Part shown: positions 11,012 through 21,900 of the stretch, piece by piece
Layout of the letters: each line of letters opens with the position of its first letter
Numbering within the stretch: position 1 is the first letter of the stretch
NCBI RefSeq assembly: GCF_943734655.1
Contig: NC_071353.1
Span: 22,834,501 to 22,898,500 of the forward strand
Length of the DNA stretch: 64,000 bases
Source of the DNA: Sabethes cyaneus
Lineage: Eukaryota; Arthropoda; Insecta; Diptera; Culicidae
Reading direction: 5' to 3'
Position numbers and translations under genes: made by a program
Notes under the pieces: model-generated
The model's input: only the letters and a program-made list of their open reading frames with translations
Databases searched by the model: none
Told to the model about the DNA's origin: nothing

Positions 11012-11240
11012 ATGACACGTAGATATTGTGTAACCTGTAAAACCACAGCAAACTGCCAAAAAGGAACCGTGCCCGGAAGTTGTACCGATGACGTTCTTGC
11101 GAAGTACGAAAGATGCGCTCTCATGGACGACAAAACTTACGTTAATACATATATAGGCAGCTTGTCGAACGAAAGTATCGCTGGCAAATATCTAGATCGA
11201 ACTGGAATGAAACTAAGAGGAACATTTTTTTCCTGACAAT
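11012..11240 (+). pseudogene. Tc1/mariner-type transposase fragment
   Basis: The 74-codon open stretch contains DDVLAKYERCALMDDKTYV. In transposases of the mosquito mariner type with a DDE/D catalytic triad, an RKLY..(L/K)KY(D/E)RC(V/L)MDDETYV block surrounds the first catalytic Asp, and the order and spacing fit here. What follows loses similarity, and no DNA-binding or C-terminal part is visible. It is a broken remnant. Confidence 0.5.
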
Positions 11241-11990
11241 TTCCCGATTTGCGACATAGCAGTGCAGTGGCTACCAAGTGGCTCGTTATCTCATGAGAGC
11301 AGACAGTCTACCGAACTCGTAAACGTTCTATTTTTCTTGCCTTATCTTCTGACAGGATAAACATAATAGAATCCGTGCGGATGCGGCGGTACCGCACGTA
11401 GCAGCACAATGAGTCAGTCAATGCAATGTTTGTCTAGTATTGCGCATTTTATTATAGCTTAATTCTACAACGAAATCCCATAATATGAGCTGGCGGCGCC
11501 GTACCTTTCATTAAACAAAAGGCTTTGCAATTTGTCCCTATTTGGCGTAGTAGGATTGATTCATGTTAATCCTTACCCAACAGATTTTGTTCAAAGCAAA
11601 CCCTATCGCGTTTTTGAGATTCTTTTTATTCTTTAACCCGATACAACCTGATGGTCACATTTTTGTTTTAAATGTGAGAAATTGTAATATTTTTGAGTGT
11701 GATGAGTGAGTGTGATTGAAAATGATGGAGTGAGTTGAAGGAAACTACATTCTTTCCTAATATTATTCAAATACCCTCACGAAAAGCGATGCAGTAAGGG
11801 CTAATCTAGTGTGGTGCTTGCTTATCAGATATTAGACAGTTGAATGAGATTGAAATGTAAGCTATGCACAACTTATTTTATAGATTGAGATTAATTAAAT
11901 CAGAGTTAGTAAATGATGCTTCAATAAACAATAATAATTGACAAAATTTGCCAAAAGTTGATTGAAATTCGCGAAATTGTGGTGGTTGTT
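11240..11990. other. Unassigned AT-rich DNA
   Basis: No coding, RNA or repeat feature recognised. Confidence 0.4.
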
Positions 11991-11994
11991 AGGC

Positions 11995-12102
11995 TGTCTA
12001 AGCCCATAAATCGATATCAGCCACACGTGCAAAAACAAGAACAAGACCCTACCTAAGCCCATAAATGGAAGTCACACGTAGAAAAACGTGCAACTGAAAG
12101 TA
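11995..12102. repeat. Short tandem duplication
   Basis: TAAGCCCATAAATCGATATC...CACACGTGCAAAAAC is followed by TAAGCCCATAAATGGAAGTCACACGT...AAACGTGCAAC: two diverged copies of a ~50-base unit. Confidence 0.5.
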
Positions 12103-12298
12103 AAGGTGCGTTTAGATTGGCCACATGTGGCATGCAATTTTTCCAAACTGTTCCCCGATGTTTCCAAGCAACATGGCAACGTATCCCGAACATTCAGGTG
12201 GCAACAGAACCAACATTGACCAACAACTAGCTACATGTCGCATACCGCATGTTGCATTCCACATGTTGCCAAAAAATTGCCCAGTTTAAACGCACCTT
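12103..12298. mobile_element. MITE with TIR (A)AGGTGCGTTTA and TAA target duplication
   Basis: Inverted ends AAGGTGCGTTTA (12103-12114) and TAAACGCACCTT (12287-12298) enclose ~170 bases rich in ACATGTTGC/GCATGT words. A TAA on each side can be read as a 3-bp target duplication, which would suit the PIF/Harbinger superfamily. It directly abuts the next MITE. Confidence 0.6.
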
Positions 12299-12853
12299 AA
12301 CCGTTTATAAGGCAGTGGCAACTATATTGCCACCAACGAAAAATATTGTTTTTGCTTTTCTAACAATATCGTTTTAGCATATTATGTACTCAATATGTTC
12401 TGATAGCCTTTGGCAACATTCTCAATGTTTTTAAATCGCTGAATTTGTAAAAATGGTAATTTACGAACCACTTTTATGAAAACAAATCTTGGTTTTTGAG
12501 TGTCAACAGTAAATTTGGCTTAAATTCGTAGAAAAACCATTAAATTGGAAACTTTTTGGATGGTAATGTTCAGTTTACGGCGTTTTGTGATAGGTTATGC
12601 GGATTTATTCAAAAACGTGGAACCAATATTCGAGAACATGTTTTTGGGCTTAACGGGCTGCGGCAAACACACTGCCACCAACGTTTTGCGCTAGACGGGT
12701 AGTGGCAACTATATTGCCACCAATTTTTTCAAGTTTTTCAGCAATTTTCTCAACAAAAAGAATATAAATGGGTTCTACCGAATGTTAACATTATGTGTCG
12801 CTGAAGTTTGTGTTAATTCTACGCGTAGTTGCCACGGCCTTATAAAGGGTTAA
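12297..12853. mobile_element. MITE flanked by TTAA (piggyBac-like)
   Basis: TTAA at 12297-12300 and 12850-12853 flank inverted ends CCGTTTATAAGGCAGTGGCA and TGCCACGGCCTTATAAAGG. Inside, GTGGCAACTATATTGCCACC, itself a short palindrome, occurs at 12315-12334 and again near 12710. TTAA targets and internal subterminal repeats fit a non-autonomous piggyBac-like element. No transposase frame is present. Confidence 0.7.
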
Positions 12854-12854
12854 C

Positions 12855-13585
12855 TTGCACAAGAACGTGCAAGAATAAACGCAAAACAGTTACAGCATGC
12901 TTTGCAGCTTTGTTGAACGTTATTCGGCCAGCAATAGATTATAAAAAAATTATATTCTGGGAGAACCTGACGGTGAAGGAGTGTAATGATGTCAAAAATG
13001 AAGGTTAAATTGTGTAATTTCTTCGAATTTTCAAAGTTTAGATTTAAATAAAATGTAGGTATCATCCATTTGATTTGTATTTAAGCTTTTCTTTGAACTG
13101 CTTTGACTGAAATCTCTTCCTAGCCGTTTCTGCTTTTATTTGTAATTTGTTATTTCAAGCTTATAGCGGCGTGTGCAGTTTATAGGATCGTTTCCAGAAC
13201 GTGTCCGGGTGTGACCAATGTGGTCCTGAACATTTAATATGACAACAAACGAAATAGTTTTGTAATTCCGAGTACTTAGTGATGTAACGTGCACGTGACA
13301 AAACACAAGGTTGATCCAGTTCCTGGTAACTAGCAAGTGCCTGTACAGTTTCGTCCTCCCGTTGGTAAAACGAGTTAGATTAAACTTCTTATCCATTAGT
13401 TTGACTACAATAGAAGGAGGAAGAGGAACAAGTTGTGTCTAAAAATAACCCGCCTGTGTTGGCAGAGTCGCACGTTTAATAAAGGGGTTGTGGAGTCGCT
13501 TTTTTATCTGGTCCGCTGTACTTTAAAGGTTAATCAATATCTGCAATCCACAGGCCCTGACAGGAGAAGTGGGCTCGAATCCGGT
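12855..13585. other. Unassigned DNA
   Basis: Only short open frames on both strands, none with a recognisable domain. A B-box-like GGGCTCGAATCCGG sits at 13571-13584, next to the tail of non-LTR copy B. Confidence 0.4.
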
Positions 13586-16490
13586 TCTACTTACTTACTC
13601 AGGTGGCTTGCCGTTCTAAGACAAAACCTGTTGAACAAGGTTTCTCCAATTAACTCTGTTGTGGGCTACCGCTCTCCAATTTCTTGGACACCGCATACTC
13701 TCCGCTACATCTCGCTCCACCTGGTCTAACCATCTTGCTCGCTGCGCTGCGGTCGTCTTGTTCCTATCGGAATTGAGGCAAACGCCATTTTTGCAGGGTA
13801 GTTCTCCGGCATTCTTGCAACATGCCCTGCCCATCGTATCCGTCCAGTTTTAGCTACCTTTTGGATACTGGATTCGCCATAGAGCTGTGTGAGTTCATGG
13901 TTCATCTTCCGTTTCCATACTCCCTTCTCCTGTACGCCGCCGCGACGATCGTTCTTAGCAGTCGTCGTTCGAAAACTCCGAGCATTGTCCATGTTTCATG
14001 CCCGTAGAGAACAACCGGTCTAATAACCGTCTTGTGCAGGGTGCACTTTGTACGGGGACTTAGTCTGCTCGACCGCAATTGCTTGTGAAGTCTATAATAG
14101 GCACGACTTCCACTGATAATAAGCCTCCGAAGCTCGCGGCCGGGATCATTGTCCGACGTTACCAGTGAGCTAAGGTAGACAAATTCGTCGAATACCTCAA
14201 ACTCATCGCCGTCGATCAATATACGACTGCCCAAGCGGCATCGTTCGGCCTCGGTTCCGCTGGCCAGCATGTACTTTGTTTCAGACGTATTTATCTTTAA
14301 CCCATTTTTTTCTGATTTGCACTTTAGTCTGGTGTACTGTTCAGCCACCGCCGCAAATGTTATGCTGGTAATATCCATGTCATCGGCGAAGCAGATGAAT
14401 TTATTGAATATCGTGCCCCGCGTGTTGATATCCGCTCGGTTCATAACACCTTGTAGCGTTATGTTGAACAGCAGACATGAGAGACCATCACCTTGACGAA
14501 GCCCTCTGTGCCATTCAAAGGAACTTGACAATCCACCCGAAACCCGAACACAGCATAGATCGTAGATTGGATGAATTTGATGAGCTTCCTGGGGATGCTG
14601 TCTCGTCCATGATTTTTCGTACCCTTTTCTGGTCGATGGTATCATATGCGGCTTTGAAGTCAACGAACAAATGGGGCGTGGGAACTCTGTATTCACGGCC
14701 CTTTTGGAGGATCTGCTGCAGTGTAAATATTTGATCTATTGTAGACCGACCTTCAACCAGGCCGGCTTGATAAGTTCCCACAAATCTGTTCGCAATTGGT
14801 GATAGTCGGCGGAAAATGACTTGAGACAGCCCGCATTTTATAGGCGGCATTGAGAATGGTGATCGCTCGATAGTTTTCACAGTCCAACTTGTCGCCCTTT
14901 TTATAGATAGGACAGATAACCCCATCTTTCCACTCCGCCAGCTGTTCCGTGTCCCAAATTCTAACAATTAGTCGGCCTCCTTAACTTCACCTATCGTTTG
15001 TGCTGCCACCTCTTCCCCGTTCGTTGCACCGTCGAAATCGCTTTCCTTGCCGCCATGGTTCTCCGCCTGGGTGTCATTCAGATGTTCATCGAAGTGCTGC
15101 TTCAATCTATCGGTCACCTCACGATCGCCCGTCAGAATACTGCCTTACTGCCTGTAGACTTTCGTGTTTCTTGAGAACGATACAGCCGCTCCAATTCTGC
15201 ATATTTCTGTTCTTCCAGGTAGCGCTCTTTCTCCCGAAAGATTTGGTTTCGCTGCATCTTCTTCTGTTTGTGTCTTTCCTTGTTCTGACGTGTGGCACTG
15301 CGAAATTTGGCCGCCCGCGCAACGTTCTCCTCTCCGTTCTCCATTACCCTCCTACATTCACCGTCAATCCAATTGTTCCGCCGATTCCGTGCCACATACC
15401 CGATGGAGCTTTACGCTACACTGCTGATGGCAGTTTTATTGGTCTTCCAACAGTCTTCGAGAGGGCTTCGTACAGCTTCCGTCCTCTTCCGGCAACGTAG
15501 CTTCGAATGACGACATCTAGCTGCTTAATCCGCGCGAGATCTAACCGAAGCTGGTGTCGGTACCGAATGTTCTTCAGAACGGAGAGTTTTGGGCGTATCT
15601 TAACCATCACTAGGTAGTGGTCCGAGTCAACGTTAGCGCTAGCGATAGGATCTGACGTCAATGATGTCTGATAAGTGCCGACAGTCGATCAAAACGTGAT
15701 CGATCTGTGATTCTGTCTGATTTGGTGACCCCCAGGTGTACTTGTGTAGGATTCTGTGCACGGCCGTGTTCTTGGAGGCGGCAAAGTCGATAAGTCTTAG
15801 GCCCATTTCATTGGTCAGCTGGTGTGCACTGAACCCTTTAATCACCGGTTTGTGTTCCTCCTCCTGACCGACCTGAGCGTTGAAATCCCCGATGATGATC
15901 TTGATATCATGTTTTGGGCAGCGGTCGTATTCACTTTCCAATTGCGCGTAAGATTCATCCTTGTCGTCATCAGTACTTCTGAGGTGAGGGCTGTGCACGT
16001 TGATGATGCTTATACTGAAGAACCGGCCCTTGATTCTCGACCTGCACATCCGAGGATTGATTGGCCACCACCTAATCACCCGTTTCTGCATCTCATCCAT
16101 CACTATGAAAGCTGTACCCAGCTCGTGTGTGTTGCCGCAGCTCTGGTCGATGATATGTCCATCTCAAAATGTATGTACCGTTGAGTTCTTCCAGGATACG
16201 TCCTGCAGCGCTAAGACGTCGAATTTGCGGCTCTTCAATACGTCGGAGAGCACTCGGGTGCTCCCTTGGAACTTGAGATATCGGCAGTTCCACGTCCCGA
16301 GTTTCCGACCCATAGTCCTTTTTGGTTGCGTGGGTCTGTTCCGATTGTTCTAGTCTGAATTTTCTTGTTCTTCGTTCCGTGCTTTAGTTTGTTTCCTGGT
16401 GGCGGCTTGCAAAGCCTGCTTCCACCGTGGTTGGTTACCCGATCTCCCCCAAGGTTGCTCGTATCCCGGCTGGTACCACGAGGTCGAGCG
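13586..16490 (-). mobile_element. Non-LTR retrotransposon, near full-length decayed copy B
   Basis: The best preserved copy, on the minus strand. Endonuclease: NVHSPHLRSTDDDKDESYAQ and GDFNAQVG in 16103-15639, then TESQIDHVLIDCRHLSDI, and the catalytic SDHYLV in 15661-15416. Linker: 15400-15000. RT: motif A region LFVDFKAAYDTID (14967-14515); motif B GLRQGDGLSCLLFN and motif C FADDMDI (14696-13902). C-terminus: WKRKMNHELTQLYGESSIQ and GRIRWAGHVARMPENYPAKM (13992-13726). The 3' tail is a short (TAAG) repeat, read on + as ACTTACTTACTCAG at 13587-13601. The ORF is cut by frameshifts at several junctions, so it is inactive. The 5' end near 16490 carries the same block as copy A. Confidence 0.9.
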
Positions 16491-16559
16491 CAGTAGAGCT
16501 CGTCGAAAACAACACCAGTATCGAAAACAAAATACATGAAAGGAAGAGGTTTTAGAGAA

Positions 16560-17245
16560 GCGAATGCTGATCTCCCCCCGGATTCATTTAGACGGTGATA
16601 AAATCGAGGTGGTAGAAGAGTTCGTGTATCTGGGCTCACTGATTACCGCAGATAACAACACCAGCAGAAAAATACAAAGACGCATTATGGCAAGAAATCG
16701 TGCCTACTTTGGACTCCGTAGGACGCTGCGATCGAACAAAATTCACCACCGCACGAAGTTAACAATCTACAAGACGCTGATTAGACCGGTAGTCCTTTAC
16801 GGTCATGAGGCATGGACTATGCTCATGGAGGACCAATGCGCCCCCTTAGTGTTTTCGAACGGAAGGTGTTGCGCACCATCTACGGTGGAGTGCAGATGAA
16901 AGACGGAACGTGGAGGAGACGAATGAACCATGAATTGCATCAGCTGCTCAGGGAATTACCCATCGCTCACATCGCAAAAATCGGTCGCCTGCGATGGGCT
17001 GGGCACGTCGTGAGGATGTCGGACGACAGCCCGGTTAAAAAAGTTCTCAATAACGATCCGACTGGAACGAGAGGGCGAGACGCACAGCGAGCAAGATGGA
17101 TCGATCAAGTGGAAGGTGATCTGCGGACCCTACGCACCCTACGTGGCTGGCGAATTGCGGCCATGGACCGAGTGGAATAGAGACGACTTCTTCGTACAGC
17201 TGAGGAAACTACGGCCTGGAGCTGATTAAGTAAGCAAGTAAGGGG
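16560..17245 (+). mobile_element. Non-LTR retrotransposon, 5'-truncated copy C
   Basis: A + strand 3' fragment lying 70 bases from the 5' end of copy B, in the opposite orientation. It starts in the RT thumb (EVVEEFVYLGSLITADN), continues through RAYFGLRRTLRSNK and KTLIRPVVLYGHEAWTM, shifts frame near 16840, and ends with WRRRMNHELHQLL, GRLRWAGHVVRMSDD and RARWIDQVEGDL (stop at about 17178). The tail GATTAAGTAAGCAAGTAAG is at 17223-17241. 5' truncation is the usual outcome of target-primed reverse transcription. It is the most intact C-terminus of the family in this window. Confidence 0.85.
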
Positions 17246-18600
17246 AAGTATTTAAGTGCGATAAAGTTTTAAACCCGTCAAAAATCCGAGCATGTTTGAT
17301 TTCATGAATTAAATTTTCCGTATGAAAAACAAGTAGAAGAAGAAAACGAAAACAATCAACCTTTCATTGAGCTAGCTTCTATGTCTCAGATTGGTCGTAT
17401 TTGATGTGCATTTAGAAGACAGACTACTTCGCTCACTCTTTGCGTTTTCTAACGCATGGTCATTTATCTAATTGTTAAAAATATTTCATTTTAAAAGAAA
17501 AAGCTCATACCATACTACTGAGTGGTTAGAGTGTTCGTACCGTTAGTCTTTTCGACTGTGTATTTCTGCTTAATATTTGCCAAATATTTTTCTATTATTG
17601 GAAAAGCTTACATTTGAACAATGATAAAATTCCAGAATACCTTTCAAGTTTTCTGGAACAGTGCAAAGAGCAACCAGTTGTTTCGGGAAATTTCTTGTAC
17701 CATTCTCAATAATCAAATATTTGAAATTCGCAAGTGTAAAATCACAAGCATTTCTTATTGCTGGTAGGATTACATAATGCTATAATTGCCGTTTTTATAA
17801 AGACAATTTGAACGACAAATTTATCACGTTATATTGACGAGTTGAGCACTTCATTTTGCGATTGTAGACAAGCAGCAATAAGAAGCACCTCAATCGATTT
17901 CCGACGGCTCTCTGGCATCTCATCACATCATTATTTCTGACCTACATTAATGACATACGAGTTGAGCTTGAGCAAAGAGCACCGTACTTTATCAGCTTGC
18001 AAGTAGTGAGTTCTATAGGAGCGAGCACTATTTGAATTCCATCATTTCGAATATTCTACCACTAGCGAAGATAAGCGAAGGCCAATCTTTAAGCGAAGAA
18101 GCTGGCCTCATGAATTAGTACTTATCGCTAAAATGTATTACATAGAAATAAACTTGTAACCTAATAAGGTATTACCCATAGATTTCACCGCTTTGCACAT
18201 TCTTCAAGCAGCTCTAAATCTGTAGTGAACTAAATGCTGTGTAACACGTGATTTTACTAGTTTGATCGAAAAACGACTACTCGTCTGTGGTACTCTGATT
18301 CTGCCCTGACGGATGATCGGGCGATCAGAGTCCACTTATTTTTTTAACGATCGTTTGTTTTTCTAGTGCCATTCCCCCGGTAGATAGCATTTAGGTATTT
18401 ACATGTACATACATTCAACAGGATGTTCAATTTATCGTGTCTTTTAATCTGTGCTAGTACCTACCTACCAACGTACTGCCAACAAATATGTAATATCCGA
18501 CGCCACCTCGCTGCCTCTGAGTTGCTTCACCGCACCCGTAAGCTTGAGCAGAAGCGAAGTAGGCGACTTTAATCAGTAGTCAGTACGATGTTGGTAAACA
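17245..18600. other. Upstream region of the phosphoglycerate mutase gene
   Basis: No coding or repeat feature recognised. The last 100 bases before the promoter (about 18500-18600) are more GC-rich and may hold proximal promoter elements. Confidence 0.4.
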
Positions 18601-18609
18601 TAAGACGCT

Positions 18610-18940
18610 GTCTGTTTTTATAGGCACTCGATTCTAGCGAGCTACATTCAGTCGACCGCTTGGAGCAAACGAACACGCAAGTGAAGCTGAAACTTGTTCT
18701 GTTCTAGCTACTTTTGCCGTATAAAACGTACGCTTTTTTGGTGTCCAGATAAATGCACTTGATAGAGACTTTGCTACTTTCGTTTGCAGATGTTTGCCGG
18801 AATGGTCGATAAAATGTTGAATAGCTGAGCGGACCAGTGAGTAGTGCTTTTTTTGAAAACAAGTGCAAAACAAGTGATCGTCGATATCTACCAAGAAAAC
18901 GATTAATTACTTACTGTCCATTGAACCGCATTGACCAGTG
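18610..18940 (+). promoter_or_regulatory. Core promoter and 5' UTR of the mutase gene
   Basis: A TATA-like TTTTTATAGG at 18615-18624 lies 31 bases before the A of an arthropod initiator TTCAGTCG (TCAGT at 18648-18652). This spacing is canonical for a TATA/initiator pair. Transcription would start at 18650, giving a 291-base leader if unspliced. The leader contains no long upstream frame on the + strand. Confidence 0.55.
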
Positions 18941-21900
18941 ATGGAGAGAAAATATAGTGTCGTTTTCGTTCGTCACGGCGAAAGTGAATGGAACAAGATG
19001 AATCTCTTCTGCGGTTGGCACGATGTGGGTCTCAGTGAAGAAGGTAAGTGCTTTTCGTATCTTTTCATTTCAAAGGAATTTCGTCGAAAATTTCCGTTTT
19101 ATTTGGTTGCATGAATAATGTATTACACCTTGTACCAGTTTCGATCGACTATGTTTTTATTTTGTTGATATTTGATTTTTTCCCTGACATTGCTTTACAG
19201 TAGCAAGCAGTTCGTTAATGAGTCAGTCTCTCTGTTACGATTCAAGAAGCGGGTTTAAATTCGACAGTGCTATATTTGTTACTGTAATTAGATCACGCAA
19301 CCGCTGCTGTTTGGGTTGTCAAACGAACCGTAACATATGAGTCTCAGTTGCTTGCGATTGAAAGTTAGACTCTGCTTCGTAAACAAAACTTACAAGCATG
19401 GGAACGTTTTGCCATCGGGAAAAAATGTGAAAAAAAATGAATTAAGCTTCTTTGAGACTAGCTGGTGTTCTATTGCATTTTAATTTGAGACCACGGTTTG
19501 CTATCTGGGAATTAAATTTTAGTCATAATATACTTCAGTTAAAACCTAAGTCGGTTACTCGGTCCTTGATAGTGGAAAATAAATGAAAACAGTTAAACAC
19601 ATTGCGTTAATACTAATCTACATATTTTTAGATTTGCCGGAGATGTGGAAAATGAAGTGGATTGTTGGTTTTAAAGTACAAAATTAAACATTACTGCTTT
19701 GCTGTCATTCGAAGTTCGTTTTTGTATAATGGAACTTTAGACCAACAACTTTATGATTATCGAAATGCTTTAAAAGAGGTACCAGGCTTTTTTAAAGCAA
19801 AGAGGATGAAACTTTTCTTAGTAATTCTACTCTTTGTTATTAGAAGAATGTTGTTAGAAGAATGAATAAATAGGGTTTATTTTGTGGCTTCCGGGTTGAT
19901 GTTTCTCGGTGAAAATTCAAATTTATAACTTTTTTAAACTACGTTTCGGCTTACTGTTTTTACTCAGCCATCATCAGATTAAACAATATTTATAGTCAAA
20001 ACAGAAGAGAACCGCACACGACGCGAACAGCGTCGTCATAGAAGAAACAGCGGACAACAAAAGTTTAGTGTTTCCTAATTGACTATAAGTGACGTAGTAA
20101 GTAAAGCCATTCTAATTTTCATCATTTGTTGGATGGATTTAATGAATACTCCAAAAATTCTTGTGCTGATTTGACTAAAACACACTTACCTTCCGATCCG
20201 TGAACTTTGAAATCACTGAAAAGCGATTATTAAAGCATATTATTGAAATTACGCAATTGACTTTATTTCTTAAATTCGTCGTACCGTTTTAAAATCCGTC
20301 CATCAAAATTTTTCATCGTCCGAACTAAAAATCACAACAATGTTTACGAAGCTAACGCGCATGTATTTGTGTAGGACGGCATGACAAATGTTATTCTGCA
20401 AAATTTCTGCAGGCCATGCAAGTTTTCCCGGCTGTAGAATAACGACAATGGCTTGCGTGAGTTATTTTCATTTATGAATGACGGAAATTAAAACGATTAG
20501 TCGTCATTTTCTTCTTCGTCGCACGAAAAAACGTAGGAAATTTGGCTGGAAGAACTTCTTTAATGATAAAAAGCATTTAAATAGATCTCAGCTCACTTTG
20601 ATTGATCACGTATGATAGACTTACTAAAATATTAGGGAATAACTAGTTTTGCATTATGTTTCATAAAGGTGCTGATATTTTTAATAATTTTAATATTTTT
20701 AATTTTTCCTGGGCTAGTTACTTCTGATCCCACTTGATTGTCTTGATTCTTGATTCATATGTGTAGAAAAAAATTGAGCCTGAGCGGAGATCGGGGCCAC
20801 ACATGGGTTCAAATACACGAAATATTAGATTAAAATGGTATTTTTTCGCCATCCTGTGCTCATTATTGATAACAAGGGGATTAATGCTAATAGTTTTTAG
20901 AATACTGAGGTGACCTGTAAACAGAGCCGGTGTGCGTGCGAGGCCCTGTGCAAATAAAGCAGCGACGTCTTTTTTGTTTGCCAGAAAGGCATTGGGTTGA
21001 AAAGCCACTGCACAGTGGTTCAAAAGGGCAGAAAGCGGAACTTTTTTGCTAGTGTCTTTTGCATTAATTTTATCATTTATGGTCTTCAGCACTTTTGTTC
21101 GTATGAATATCCCCCTTAATCTAAAACTGGCGAAAGTTCGTCATCGCTTACTATAATAAAAATAAAAAAATAACTTTCTTGTGTTAGGAAATATAGACAT
21201 AGTTTCTTCGGCAAATTTGTAAATAATGTAAAAACAAGCAACTTTACTGAAAAAATAAAATTTCTATCTTTATCCAGTGCTGAACTATATGGCATATTCT
21301 TTAAAACTTCTTTAAAAATTAGTTCATTTTACAGGACTATATGGTTCTAGGAGATTCTTGAAGGACTCAAAATACACGTTTTTGCAGAAGATTGCAAATC
21401 TCTAGGACCTTTCCTTAGAAAGTTATCGCTTTTGGCTCGTGAAGTTAAGGAAAAATAAAACTTAAATAAGCGATAACTTTGTAAAGAAAGGTCACAGAGA
21501 TTTGCAACCTTCTGCAAAAACATGTGTTTTGAATCTTTCAATAATCGCTTAGGACCATATACTCTTGTAAAATGCAACCAACATACGCTAAATATGAGAA
21601 ACTTATTTTTAATGAATTCCCAAGAAAATGCTCTGCAGCTCTGCACTCGATGTAGATAGATACCCTTATTCTGCGAGTGACTCAATATGACTCAATACGA
21701 CAGTCGAGTCACCTAAGTGACAATCGTGTCACCTAGGTAAGAAACCCTTGTCACCTAAGTGACAAGGCGAGTCACCTAGGTGACAATTGTCACCTGATTC
21801 GCGGTGACTGCAACATAGTCACGTCACTCGCCTCGCAGAATAAGGGTAAGAAATGTTATTTCTTTAGCAAAATTGTTTATCTTTATATTTTCTATAACTT

